The translations under genes and the position numbers were made by a program. The notes under the pieces are model-generated. The model saw nothing but the letters and a program-made list of their open reading frames with translations. It did no database searches and was not told the origin of the DNA. Shown piece after piece: positions 1 to 11,329 of a stretch of 64,000 bases of DNA. Source of the stretch: Forficula auricularia (lineage: Eukaryota > Arthropoda > Insecta > Dermaptera > Forficulidae); NCBI GenBank assembly GCA_024734495.1, contig JALMQS010000187.1, positions 21,801,870 through 21,865,869 of the forward strand, written 5' to 3'. Numbering within the stretch: the first letter of the stretch is position 1; every line of letters starts with the position of its first letter.

Positions 1-210
1 AAAACATAATAGTAGTTTAGTAACATTTAACTAACGAAATAAGAGTAAAACGATATAGTCGTTGTGTTTATAGCGAGTAAAAACTCTCAGCAGGTTCCCT
101 TAAGCAACATGAATGGAATTGAAACGACTCTGATAAGTTAATAGAGTACACAGTGTCTTAGACCCTGTTAAATATAATCATCCATCCAGGAAATAACTAC
201 ATCACATATT

Positions 211-520
211 GCCAATGTTGTTAAGTTGTATATACAAGATTCTAGATAAATTTTTAATATCCAATTGGGTATCTAGATATTTTAAGCAATGTATTGTATA
301 TCTCTACCTGTATCTAGAATCAATTTTCAGGTGTATCTATTTAATAAAAAATACAACATACAACTTCAGACTGAAATTATTAAAAAATGTAAATTGTATT
401 TAAACCAGAGCATGTGTTCCGTCAAATGGTTCGTGGTTTGTCACATATCAGGATTACTATGAGCTAAACTATGGTCTAAACTTTCATTTCAATTGAGCTA
501 AGACAGCAAGTAAAGAACAA
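211..520. repeat. Diverged copy of GATAC-rich hAT-like repeat
   Basis: Begins with TGTTGTTAAGT and holds repeated TATCTAGATA-like words, then a stretch with GGTTCGTGGTTTGTCACATAT and GAGCTAAACTA. The same word order recurs at 8736-9289. Inner similarity supports one family; the ends of this copy are not clear. Confidence 0.4.
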
Positions 521-566
521 TTTTAAGTACTAAAAAACCCCACATTCTTTTAATAAACTACAATAT

Positions 567-1095
567 TCATATGGTTCGAAATAAATAAAAAAAAATATCC
601 CCCAAGTTTCAAGTCTCTATCTCAATTATAACATGTGCCCCCAGCGATGTAAGTTTCTAAATAACATGGGGTTTTTGGCATTAAAATATCATTTTTTTAT
701 TCCGGCCAAAGTAATGGTTCAAAAAATTTGAAACTCTGTAGACTTTATCCTTATAATACTAGCTATCCATCATAATTATTACAGATTTTTAGCTATAATA
801 GTTCTTGAGTTACAGCTAGATAAAATACTGCTATATCTTAGTGTTAGTAAGTTATAGACTCCAAAATTATAATAGCTAAAAATCTGTAAAAATTTTGAGG
901 GATAGCTACTATTATAAGGATAAAGTCTACAGAGTTTCAAATTTAAAAAAAAAATAAATAAAAAATTGATCTTTTAATGGCAAAAACCCCATGTTATTTA
1001 GATGAGAAACTTACATCGCCGGGGCACAGGTTATAATTGAGATAGAGACTTGAAACTTGGGGGATATTTTTTTTTATTTATTTATAGCCATATGA
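567..1095. mobile_element. Fold-back element with ~240-bp inverted arms
   Basis: The left arm (about 567-808) reads CATATGG, ATATCCCCCAAGTTTCAAG, AACATGGGGTTTTTGGCATT, AAACTCTGTAGACTTTATCC. The right arm (about 855-1095) is its reverse complement, so the whole unit can fold into one long hairpin with a loop of roughly 45 bases. No coding capacity is visible. A second copy lies at 35375-35963. This is a MITE or fold-back transposon; the superfamily is not identifiable because no target duplication is evident. Confidence 0.75.
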
Positions 1096-1139
1096 GCCCT
1101 TGTCAGCTTTAAAATTCGAAAATACCCAAAATAAGGACC

Positions 1140-1520
1140 ACCCTAATATGCAGTATGGTCAACTAAATCGTGCAATTGGTGTTTTTGCTTCGTTTTTTTG
1201 AATTATTTCAAAAACATCTAAAATTGAGTTCAATGAAAAATTAAGCGAAATCAAGAAGACAAGGCCGGCAAAAAAACTTTGCATAGCAAATATTGAAAAA
1301 AGTGATATTTTAAGAGAACGAGAAAGCTATTCATTATTTTGGGAATCCATCTGTTCCTCCTCAGCCTATTTTTTCCTTCGTTTCTCCGTTCACAAGTTAC
1401 CAAATTTTTTGTCTGTTTTTCCTCAAAAATCAATAAGAATATCAAAACGAACTCTCATATTTGTTTGTTTTATATTGAGAATAAGAGCTGATGAGAATTT
1501 CAACAACATGCAAACATTTG
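1140..1520 (+). repeat. Diverged copy of the ATGGTCAAGTATTGTAATCG repeat family
   Basis: Has CAGTATGGTCAACTAAATCGTGCA, a run of T, CAAAAACATCTAAAATTGAG and TTGAGAATAAGAGCTGATGAG, in the same order as the better preserved copies at 5180-5765 and 7283-8255. Strongly eroded. Confidence 0.35.
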
Positions 1521-1988
1521 AAAAAATAATCTACATTTTGGTATATCTTAAAATATCTTTTTAACAATGTTTACACTATTACGAAATTGAGTTTTTTACT
1601 AAGTATTTGGCTACTTACAAAAAAATGTAAAAAAATTGACGCTTTTAGTGAAAATTCTTCGTCTGTCTGTTCCTATGTCATAACTTCTTAATACTCAAAA
1701 CTAAAATTTGTGATTTATTCGGAGATTGATGATCTTCAAAAATAAAATGTTCCTATGCAAAAAATTTTGACGGATTCCATCAAGTCGGGTATTGCTAAAT
1801 AAATCTTCTAAAATTCTATTAAACATGTAATGTTGTAATTTATTTTGATGTCCAAGACATGTGCCTAAAAGATCACCTCACAATGTGTCCCCTCTCTAAC
1901 TTTGAAACCCTTAATTTAAAAATATCTAAAAATTCATAAATATGCAGAAGTATAAACTAAATCTGTTATTTTATGTTATACTTATATT

Positions 1989-2480
1989 CGGCGTCTGTTT
2001 TTTTTTTTTTTTTTTTAATATTTTCATTTTGCCGTGAATTTTTCCCTATTAATACTATAAAAAATTGTAAAAACCAAAGATGTTCAAAATTAGAAACTAC
2101 ATAAAATTTATTTATACATTACATTCCTCTGGGAATATTATGCTAAAAAAATAGAGCTAAAAACTCAAAATTAAATTGTTATTAGAAATTACTCTGGTAT
2201 AAAAATTTAAAAAATGCGGTTGTTGGTGAGTACAGTAATATTACTCAAAGACAATATATTTTATTGAGTTTGTCAAATTTTTGAGTTTTAAACTCTTTTC
2301 TATCTTTTCATAATATTCTCGACAGTACGTATCAATAAATTTAATGCAGTCGTTAATAATTCTGATCATCTTTTATATTTACACTGTTCTAAAATTAATA
2401 GGGAAAAATGAAAAATGCATCGCCAAATGAAAATATTACTATTGTATTATCTATTTACCAAAATAGAAACAGACACCCGG
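1989..2480. mobile_element. Possible inverted-repeat element (~490 bp)
   Basis: The left end CGGCGTCTGTTT and right end AAACAGACACCCGG are inverted copies. Inside them ATATTTTCATTTTG/CCCTATTAAT on the left mirrors ATTAATAGGG/AAATGAAAATATT on the right. TA-containing flanks could mark a target duplication, but this is not clear. Confidence 0.4.
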
Positions 2481-2886
2481 TATGTAATTTGTAGGTTAGT
2501 CTTCGAGCTCTCGGACTTGTCCTAATCACTACAATATCTTTCTGTCAGAACATTTTGTAGCTAGTAAACTAAATAAAATAGTAAATTGAAATTTACAACA
2601 AACAAAAGTTGTATTAAAATTTCAATCTGACGAATATTATGGAAAGGGTCGAATTTTTTGTGCGGTCAAAAAAATACCATAAAGTGTGAAGTATCTCTCT
2701 GCAAAGATCTAATTAAGTAGAACAAAGATGCCATTTCAGATTATATTCGTACCAGCTCAAATTCAATCAATTACTTAAATTAAGACTGAAAATTTTTTAA
2801 AACTCTCACTTTATGAACAACAAATAATAACGACTTCCGGACAGGCTGTAATATTGAATTCACGGAGCGACGCATCATTCACCTAG

Positions 2887-2887
<1 letters not shown>

Positions 2888-2924
<37 letters not shown>
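2888..2924. repeat. TA microsatellite
   Basis: Uninterrupted TA dinucleotides just before the repeat copy that starts at 2930. Confidence 0.95.
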
Positions 2925-2925
<1 letters not shown>

Positions 2926-2929
2926 TTTT

Positions 2930-3858
2930 ATATTAAACGAGCAATTCTTACATATATATAGAATCGTTTTCTCGAAAACGGCTCTAACGATTTGGATGAA
3001 ATTCACGGGTTAGGGGGTTTTTGAGTTGTCAATTCGATCTGTCACGGTCTCATCTGTGGCTAAGTTGTTTTTGATGGGGTTTTTGTTAATTGAAATAATT
3101 ATTCACAGGTTTGAATAAAAATTTAAAATTACATTTATTTCAATTTTCCTTTAATAAAATTAATTGTTTTTTTGTATTTAAAATTCTACTAATAAATCAT
3201 TACAAATATTATTATTTATTAGAATTTGCCAATTCAATTAATTAAAGGTATTTTTCTATAAAATAATTTATTAAAATATCAATTTCATTCTCTTAAAAAA
3301 TCCGAATTTCGAAAGATTGTCCCTCAGGATCTAAAAGCGTCAACGAAAGAACCTCGGTGTATATTAATATTATTTTTAATTGCAATTACATTCAAAACTT
3401 TGTGGCCAATGATACGTCTTGATAATGGTCATAGAGGGTGTAAACGTTGGTAAAAATATAAATTAAGTTTTATTTCAATTTTATTTTATTTTGGCTGCGA
3501 TTAAAACGAGCTTTTACCTGAAATTAAAAATAATATTAAATATATCGATTTTAACTCAATCAAAAGCGGGTGTAAACGTTGGTAAAAATATAAATTAAGT
3601 TTTATTTCAATTTTATTTTATTTTGGCTGCGATTAAAAATCGAGCTTTTTACCTGAAAATTAAAAATAATATTAATTTATCGATTTTAACTCAATCAATA
3701 GCGGGTGTAAACGTTGGTAAAAATACAAATTAAGTTTTATTTCAATTTTATTTTATTTTGGCTACGATTAAAAATCGACCTTTTAAAATTAAAAATAATA
3801 TTAATATATCGCTTTTAACTGAATCAAAAAATTACCGAGCATCACTCGGTGTTCCAAG
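2930..3858 (+). mobile_element. Family A repeat, long copy with tandem core
   Basis: Starts with TATTAAACGAGCAATTCTTA, then TATATAGAATCG, CTCGAAAACGGCTCTAACGA. Ends with a hairpin, ACCGAGCATCACTCGGT, and GTTCCAAG. Other copies are at 10867-10965 (-), 20521-21081 (+), 42101-42676 (+) and 45899-46555 (-). The middle is replaced by three ~132-bp tandem units. The terminal hairpin followed by CTCCAGG or CTCTAGG would fit a non-autonomous Helitron-like element, but the ends are not proven. Confidence 0.6.
3436..3832 (+). repeat. Tandem repeat, 3 x ~132 bp
   Basis: The word GGGTGTAAACGTTGGTAAAA recurs at 3436, 3568 and 3703, each time followed by TTATTTTGGCTRCGATTAAAA and TCGATTTTAACTCAATCAA. Periods are 132 and 135 bp. 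It lies inside the family A copy. Confidence 0.9.
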
Positions 3859-4659
3859 TACTATATATTAGATGCGGAATCTTTGGGGGGTGGGGGGCGC
3901 TAGTGTTGAAATTGCAGAAAAGCAAGAACAAGACTGCAATCAAAATAGCAAGAGTAAGACCGAATGACCAAGACCAAATACGTAAGACTAAACTAAAAGA
4001 AGAAAAGAGCTTATATGAAGTCTTGAAAAAGTTTTCATTTTTACTTACATTTTAGTTAAGAGAATTTAAGTCTCTTAAAAGTTATAGATACTGAAATACT
4101 CTTACATCCTTTCCAGCTATACTCCTTATACACATTTCCGTCTAAGCCAACCCCTGAATAATCTGTCTTTTCAGGAATGCAAAAGTCTATATCCACATTT
4201 ATGCCTTGCACTTTCTTACATTTCTATTATTAAAAAAGAGTAAAAACAATATAAAAATAAAATGATAAAAACAGATGAATTATTCATTAAAAAAGGGACA
4301 CAATAAATGAAATTACATATGAAATCCGATCACGGCCCAGTAATAAATTTCCCTTGGAGCACAGCTTAAATACCTAACAGACATCCTGAGCCGTTATATA
4401 TCGATTGCATTTCACTCTTCACTCTTAATCTACTTAACACCTAGATGGAATATCCTTACCAATATAGCCACAATTACCTCTAGATCAAGTCCTGGAGTGA
4501 AAATTATAATTGGAATAATAGAGATGGGGAGTCTACGATACAGTTTCCCAAAGTAAAAGACGATTTTTTTGTTTTCTAGATATTTGTGGATAGATTGTTG
4601 ATTTTTCATGATAAAAATGTAAGAAGATGCAACCAGGATTGACTCTCGCGTCATTAAAA

Positions 4660-4740
4660 TAAGCCGGCTAAGTGCGTGTCAGACCGCGAACTGAGGGTTC
4701 CGTACCTTTATATCTTATAAAATACTTGAGATATAAAATT
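4660..4740 (+). repeat. End of a dispersed repeat (GAGGGTTCCGTACC)
   Basis: Holds GCCGGCTAAGTGCGTGTCAG and GAGGGTTCCGTACCTTTAT. A related word pair occurs inverted near 26675-26712 (GGAACCCC, GCGAGTCCC, GCACTTGGCC). The end of a transposon family is likely; class unknown. Between 3860 and 4660 I see no recognisable gene. Confidence 0.4.
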
Positions 4741-5179
4741 CGTTCTTTTTTGTCGCCAATAGGATAATGTACTAATTTGTGGATATTTGTTTTATAATTT
4801 TAAGTTAAGTCTCTTCTGTATGCCGACAGATACAAACATCCTCTAAAATGGCTAATTCCGGGCCGTCTTACATTGTCATTTAAAAAAATTATACCTAATT
4901 TTATTTAAAGAAATTTTTACAAATCATAAACTCCAAAAAAATAAATTTTATTTTGACCCCAAAATAATCATTTGATTAACATTTTAATACATTTTTTGAT
5001 TTCGGGGAAAATGAATAAACATCAAAACATCTTGTTTGAGCCGTTTGGAAGCGGATCATGAAAATACTAGTACATAGAAAAGTTTAGGACCAGAAGAGAG
5101 TTCATTCTCTATAAGTCATAGGTGCAAACGAAATGGCAAATTAGTTTGTTCGATTTGTAACCAATTTAACCGCGATGGG

Positions 5180-5765
5180 TAATTTTTACTTTACCATACA
5201 GGGTATGGTCAAGTATTGTAATCGTGCATGAAAAAAGTGTTTTTTTTCGAAATATCTCAAAAACGGCTGAAACTATTTTGATTAAAAAAATTGAGCTGAA
5301 CCATGGCATTTCGCTATACAAAAAAAGCTCTAATAAGTGAACATAGTAAAAAATTATATTTTTCGAGATAATAATTGTTTTTTTAGTATGTTTGTTAGTT
5401 AGTCTGGTTGTCCGTTAGTCTGTGAGTTACCAAATTTTTGTGGACGAGGTAGGTCAAAAACTAGTGTGAATATCGAAATCAAATTTCACACGTAGTTTTG
5501 GTTCATTGAGATTAAGAGTTGATTAGATTTTAGTGCATCTCGACACAAAATTAAGGGGGGTGGAAGGGGGGCTAAAAATTTAGAATCTAGGCCGTTTGAG
5601 CAAACTCAAACAAATTTTGTATACATAATCAGTGGGACCCCAGAAGTCTAAAAATGCAAAAAACTAACCCCCCCCCCTACATGATTATAAATAATTTTAG
5701 GGGCCAGGTTGTATGGTAAAGTCAAGTGAATGGCTATATCAGAACACGTCAGCTTATTTTATAAA
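5180..5765 (+). repeat. Family C repeat, copy 1
   Basis: Shares in order TTTTTACTTTACCAT, GGTATGGTCAAGTATTGTAA, CTCAAAAACGGCTGA, ACCATGGCATTTCG, TCGAGATAATAATTGTTTT, AAATTTCACACGTAGTTTTG and a G-run segment with the copies at 7283-8255 (+), 6225-6600 (-) and 62395-62975 (-). No open frame is conserved between copies. Confidence 0.75.
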
Positions 5766-6224
5766 TGACACATTTGGGGCATTCCACGCCAAATCGTACC
5801 GTTTGAAAAATTTTAATTTTTGATTTCCTTCATTTTTGACATTTATTAGTAGCCATCAAAAAACTATTCCTGGTAAATTTTGAAATTTTTTTGATCACCG
5901 GTTGCATGCTGTTCTGGTTTTTAACCATTAAAGTGCACTGTGTTTTTATAAAAGGATAAAGTCAAATTTTGAAATAAACAGCCGAACAAACAAATGGTCA
6001 GCCATCTGTGACTTTTCATATGAGCACATTTTCATATAATTGCAGATGACATAATCCTCATGAAAGTTAATTTTTCGTATAAAACAAAATTTCATCTTGC
6101 CTTTGGTCAGGATGGTACAGGCTGGTACCATTTTTGGCCTCCACCTTTTAAGCAGTCGTTTCGTTGCCCCGAACTTCTGGGTCCAGTTGTGTGTCCGTTG
6201 GTTGATTTATCGTATGGATATGAT

Positions 6225-6600
6225 TTAACCCTCCACCATTTTAAGATTTGTGTCACAAAATCTTAATCAGCTCTTAATGAGATGAACCAGACTTCACGTA
6301 ACTGAAATTTGGTTTGATGTTCAGACTGAACGAATAAATAGTCAAATTTTGGTATTTTCAGATATGGAACAACCAGAAGAACAACCAGACTAACGAACAT
6401 TTTGACGAAACAATTATTATCTCCGAAAATATAATTTTTCGATGTTTATAATGGAGAGACTTTTGTATACCGAAATGCCATGGTTTCTATCAATTTTTAA
6501 TCAAATAGTTCAATTAGGTTTTGGGGATATTTCTTGAAAAAGGAAAAACCATTTCATCACACGATTAATCACTTGACCGTATCGAATGGTAGTAAAAAAT
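6225..6600 (-). repeat. Family C repeat, inverted partial copy
   Basis: On the reverse strand, contains CCATGGCATTTCGG, TCGGAGATAATAATTGTTTCG and AGCTGATTAAGATTTTG, matching family C copies 1 and 2. Together with copy 1 it forms a loose inverted pair about 0.5 kb apart. Confidence 0.55.
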
Positions 6601-7282
6601 TTTAATTGGATCATTTTGAAGATATTACTATCGTTCGAAACCGACAATAAAGTTGAACAAACTAAAGACCGTAACCATTCGAAGGTAAATACAAGTTGAA
6701 AGACAATCTGAATGGAATGACATTTTGTGTTTATTTATGACCATCTGAAAATGGTACTAAAACAACATAAATTCTTGGAATGAGTATCTGGGAGCCTCAA
6801 ACGTTCCTTAATAATGATCAAAAATATTTTAGAATTGATGCCAGTGAAACATTTTAAAATTATTAGTTAAAAAAATACTGGTAAGTTTTCTGATGATAAG
6901 ATATAAAGAAAATCGATTCGTTTTTTTATTTTTATGTATCTTGAAGTTTCCCATATTTTTTAATGACAATGTCAAAATATTATTTTTCATTATTATTCGT
7001 TCGTTTATAAGAGCGTTTTTCTTAATGCTTCAGTTAGTTAGATAAGGATCAAAGAAATTAAGTGTAATTTATTCTCTTCTTATGAAATAAAGTAATACTT
7101 GTTTTCAGATTGCAATCTATTTTGTCTTTATATATTTGTAGCTATTAAAGAAATAGAATGAATAAATAATTTTTTCTTAAATGTATCTTTATATTAGTTA
7201 AATAATAATTTTTAACTCTAGACGAAAATTTTTCGGTGTCTGTGGGTCCGTTTCCTCATTAGTTGAAAAATCAATTAGATTC

Positions 7283-8255
7283 GATTTTTACTTTACCATG
7301 GTATGGTCAAGTATTGTAATCGTGCATGGAAAAAGTGTTTTTTTTTTGCTTTTTTTTCGAAATATCTCAAAAACGGCTGATACTATTTTGATTAAAAACA
7401 ATTGGGCGAAACCATGGCATTTCGGTCTACAAAAAAGCCCTAATAAGTGAACATCGAAAAAATTATATTTGTCGAGATAATAATTGTTTTGTCAAAATCT
7501 CTGTTATTCTGTTAGTCTGTGCGTTACCGAATTTTTGTGGACGAGCTAGCTCAAAAACTAGTGTGAATATCAAAACCAAATTTCACACGTAGTTTTGGTG
7601 CATTGAGATTAAGAGCTGATTAGATTTTGGTGCATATCGACCCAAAAAGAGGGGTGGAGGGGGGCTAAAAATTAAAAATCTAGTCCATTTGAGCAAACTC
7701 AACCAAATTTTGTATACATAATCTGTGGGGCCCCAGAAGACTAAATATGCAAAACTAACCGCCCAAAATTTGGGGGGGGGGGGGGGGCGGGCTGTAGGGT
7801 AAAAAATGAAAATATATGCCCTTATACCAAACTCAACCAGATTTTGTATACATAATCCCTGGGCCCCAGAAAACTAAAAATGCAAAATCTAACCGCCCAA
7901 AATTGGGATGGAGTATAAAATTCTAGACCCTTGTACTAAACTCAACCAAATTTTGTATACATAATCACTGGGACCCCAGAAGACTAAATATACAAAAACT
8001 AACCGCCCAAAATGTGTGTGTGTGTGGGGGGGGGGGGCGGCGTGTAGGGTTAAAAATGAAAATATATGCCCTTGTACCAAACTCAACCAGATTTTGTATA
8101 CTTAATCAGTGGCCTCCCACAAGTCTAAAAATGTAAAAACTAACCCCCCCTACATACTATTGATTATAAATAATTTTATTAAATATTAAATATAAGCGAA
8201 GGGCAAGGTTGTATGGTAAATTCAAGTGGATGGCCACATGAGAGCGTGTCAGTTT
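7283..8255 (+). repeat. Family C repeat, copy 2, expanded
   Basis: Near-identical to copy 1 for the first ~400 bp and the last ~60 bp (TGTATGGTAAATTCAAGTGG). The middle is expanded by tandem duplication of a unit with AAACTCAACCAGATTTTGTA, a CCCCAGAAGACTAAA word and a G-run. Confidence 0.75.
7690..8150 (+). repeat. Degenerate tandem repeat with G-runs, 4 units
   Basis: ACTCAACCAAATTTTGTATA starts near 7697, 7831, 7940 and 8081 (spacings 134, 109, 141). Units 1 and 3 end in runs of 13 or more G followed by GCGGGC or GCGGCG; one has a (GT)n stretch before the run. Confidence 0.85.
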
Positions 8256-8564
8256 ATTTGCTTGAAAATCGTGTTTTGCACGAAATTAGGGACAATATTG
8301 CATTTATCTCGTTATAGCAAATACTAGTATTAGTATTTATAATAATGCAAAGTGCGTAAACGTTTCCAGGATGGATTAGTTATAACTAAATAAGGCATAC
8401 TTTTCTATTAGTAGTTTTATCGGTTGATTCTGAATGCAAAATAATGCCTAGCGGACCTTCTTCACAGTGCGAGATGTATTCGAAACACGGGCATATTCGG
8501 GCCAATAAGTTAAGTGGGCATGAAATAGTGACTGGACCTGACTGGAAAGTCAAGTTTCTTTAAG

Positions 8565-8640
8565 GGGATTTGCATTAGAGGTAATATGGCTATTCTAAGA
8601 GAGCCCAGACCCTAGTATGACGCCCAACATTAATTATTTC
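8565..8640 (-). pseudogene. Fragment of LINE RT C-terminus
   Basis: On the reverse strand AATGTTGGGCGTCATACTAG reads LGVILGSGLS followed by a stop and NSHIT. It aligns with LGVTLGSDLSWNDHI of the larger fragment at 55145-55950. A short, decayed piece. Confidence 0.5.
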
Positions 8641-8735
8641 CCATAAAGTGCCAAGGAATTAGAATCAAAGAAAGTGTCTGAAAGGTTTTTACAAACTTAT
8701 TATTAGATATCATCATCTGTTTTAATTTCATTAAT

Positions 8736-9289
8736 CAGAGTGTTGTTAAGTAAGTTGAAATAGAATCTAGATACATTTTTGAGTATCTAGCTGCGTAGAT
8801 ATCAAGATGTTTTGTGTATGTATCTAAATACAATTTTTAGCGGTTTCTATTATAAAAATGTGTTATGTCAGATGGCGCGTGGTTTGTCACGTATCCGCAT
8901 TTCTTTCAGCTAAACTATAATTGAAACTAATTAGATTTTGGAATATTTTATTTAAATTATCATAATGAGCTAAGAAAAAATTAAATTTTTTTTTTATATA
9001 TACATATACATGTATAAATAGTCCCAGTCTTTTAATAAACTATATTATTCTTTGATCACCCTCTGACGTATATTTTAATTCTACAGTATTATATTTCTTT
9101 CATATAAGTATGTCCTTTTGAATATTTTAAGTATTTTGAATAAATTTGCACATCTATCTTGTATCTTGTATATTTTAAACAAAAATGTATCTGTATCTAT
9201 AGCCAAATGTTTTAGAAAATTTGTATCTGTATCTAAAAACATTTTCCCAAAAGCCTCTGTATCTATATCTTGTTACTTTTACAACGCTG
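8736..9289. mobile_element. hAT-like MITE, GATAC-rich
   Basis: The left end CAGAGTGTTGTTAAG and right end CTTTTACAACGCTG are roughly inverted (CAGCGTTGTAAAAG). The interior is rich in TATCTGTATC and TATCTAGATAC words. CAG termini and this word usage fit a hAT-type MITE; an 8-bp target duplication is not convincing. Related copy at 211-520. Confidence 0.5.
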
Positions 9290-9299
9290 ATTAGACGTA

Positions 9300-10128
9300 A
9301 TTAATTAACCAGATCCTCCAATTTTTTAGAGTAAATATATCTAAATTGACCTGAGAATTAATATCTATCTGATTGCACTACAAGAATTGAGCTTTCTGTG
9401 AAGGGTACTTTGGTTTGCTTACCAATGAAATTGATTGGAAGACAAATTCATAAGTCATTAATATAAATAAGGAAGAGCGTAGAGCAAATAGCTAAATCCC
9501 GAGAAACTCCACCAATAACTTTGTAAGATCATTTATTTTATATGTAGGTCTGAAGGTTGTTAATACTGAATTGAAAAATTCAGGTGGCTTATTTATTTAT
9601 TGGTTAAAAGAAAACTTCAAACAAAGCTCCAAAAGTTAGATTTCAATTTCTTATATGAGCCAGCATAAGAAATTACTATACAGGGATTTTAAGAGAGTTT
9701 ACTTGCCAAAGTAAGCGGCTATAAGGCTTTTTATGAATAAAAAAGATTCAATTCTATTTTTATTTGCTGAAATATTTATTATTGGCTGACCACCATGGCT
9801 GTTTGGTTTCGGTCTACTAGGAGACCATAGTCAATGTCTGAAAAACAATAGCAATACAAGTATCAGATATTTTAAAAGTAAATTTATTTTATTTTTCTAT
9901 ACAAGGTTTACTATTCAATACATTGTTACCTCAATTCCAATTGTTTCCGAGCTTATTTTTTTTGAAACGAGAGTCCATCCAGACAACTCGATTTCACATA
10001 AATAATGTTTATATTATTGTATTTTAATCAGTCTCTACTACGTGTATTTTCCCTTGTGTATATATTTTATGAGACGAATTATTAATACTTTTCTTTTAAT
10101 AAGTAATTCTATTTTTAGTACCAACTAG
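9300..10128. other. No recognised feature
   Basis: AT-rich sequence without conserved frames, inverted repeats or tandem structure that I can support. Confidence 0.5.
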
Positions 10129-10424
10129 CAGGGCCGGATTAACTCACTTTGGGGCCTTAGACATTTTCTTCTTACCGGGCCCCCTCCCACACATTTTCAT
10201 TAGATTTTAGAATTCACAATGACCATGTAAAAAGCAATACATTTTTTTGTTCATTTATTATTATATACAGTTGTCCAACAGAATATTATTATATACAGTT
10301 GTCCAACAGAAAAGTAAACAATCTTATTTACAAATCTTTTCAAAATAGACAGTTTGACCGGTCCCTTCAAAAAATCGAGCCCTAAACATTTGTTTCATTT
10401 GTCTATGCCATGATCCGGCTCTTG
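10129..10424. mobile_element. hAT MITE (296 bp) with 8-bp target duplication
   Basis: Left end CAGGGCCGGATTAAC; right end CATGATCCGGCTCTTG (inverted CAAGAGCCGGATCATG). Flanks CCAACTAG (10121-10128) and CCAAATAG (10425-10432) match at 7 of 8 bases, as expected of a hAT duplication. A 27-bp direct duplication (ATTATTATATACAGTTGTCC...) lies near 10257-10310. Confidence 0.7.
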
Positions 10425-10620
10425 CCAAATAGAGGTCAATACATGAAGGCTTTTAGGGGCACTGTTTTTAATATGTTCTATTTCTAAACTATTTTATAAA
10501 AACTCTTTAATTATAGGAAAGAAACCGCCAAGTTTGTAACATTAATATTAGTTTTAAAAGAGAAAGAATTCAATCAACCTTTTTCGGACAAATTCTAAGA
10601 TTTTAGTAGAAATATTATTA

Positions 10621-10733
10621 AATTGCGATATCAGAGGGGATTCATCCCCTCAGGAGTCGAACCTGAGAACTAACATGCTATCTGGGCAGTCAGCTCACAC
10701 CCTCGAGACAAAAACCTCTCTCTGAATCGCAAT
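10621..10733 (-). mobile_element. tRNA-like short element with extended end stem
   Basis: On the reverse strand, CTCAGGTTCGACTCCTGAGG is a T-arm-like stem-loop with a box B (GGTTCGACTCC). The outer ends ATTGCGATTCAGAG and CTCTGATATCGCAAT are complementary, so the unit folds like a tRNA with a long acceptor stem. Copies with the same plan lie at 43631-43746 and 43980-44096. Confidence 0.5.
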
Positions 10734-10866
10734 ATATGATCACAGAAATTTTTTACTCCATTCTTCTATAACGGAAATTAAAAAATTTAGCTTAAAATGA
10801 AAAAAGTTTTTCATACAAGTCCTCTTATTTAAATATAAATAAATAAATTTAAATATATTAATATTA

Positions 10867-10965
10867 GTGCCTGGAGAACCGAGCGATGCTCGGTAACTTT
10901 TTGCCACTAAATAGATTAAATTTCAAATTTCAAGGCTCTGCGACTTACCGAAGACGAGATAAGAA
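10867..10965 (-). repeat. Family A repeat, 3' end only
   Basis: Reverse strand reads CTCGTCTTCGGTAAGTCGCA ... GTTACCGAGCATCGCTCGGT, the terminal hairpin of family A, followed by TCTCCAGGCACT. Confidence 0.65.
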
Positions 10966-11154
10966 TTCTACACGTAAATAAATCTCTCTATCGCGAGAAA
11001 AATATTGTATATTAAATCAATTTGACCTAGTTTCCTTTATAACTGATAAGAAATTACTACTATATTCCATCGAATGAATACTACCACTTAACAAAAATAA
11101 TATAACAAGAATGTTCCAATGTAAATATAGTTTTCATTGGAAAAATCTCGAGAG

Positions 11155-11302
11155 TGTCTCTACCCCCTCAAGAATTGAACCTAAGTGCCAATGGCTGACC
11201 CTCGAATTGAAACCAAAACATATTTTAATTCGAATGGCAGCCATTCGTCGGGATTGCTGTTTGGCACTTGGCTTCAATTCTCGAGGGGCGTAACCCAACG
11301 CT
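11155..11302. repeat. Inverted pair of tRNA T-arm-like sequences
   Basis: Left CCCCTCAAGAATTGAACCTA (11164) and right TTCAATTCTCGAGGGG (about 11272-11289) are inverted, each containing a box-B-like GGTTCAATTC or variant. A third related word (CCTCGAATTGAAACC) lies between. Likely SINE-derived. Confidence 0.4.
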
Positions 11303-11329
11303 TCTGACATGGAATAAAATTTATCCATA

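Noticed and set aside
1251..1445. Reverse-strand 64-codon frame
   Set aside because: Lies in a diverged family C repeat; not conserved in other copies.
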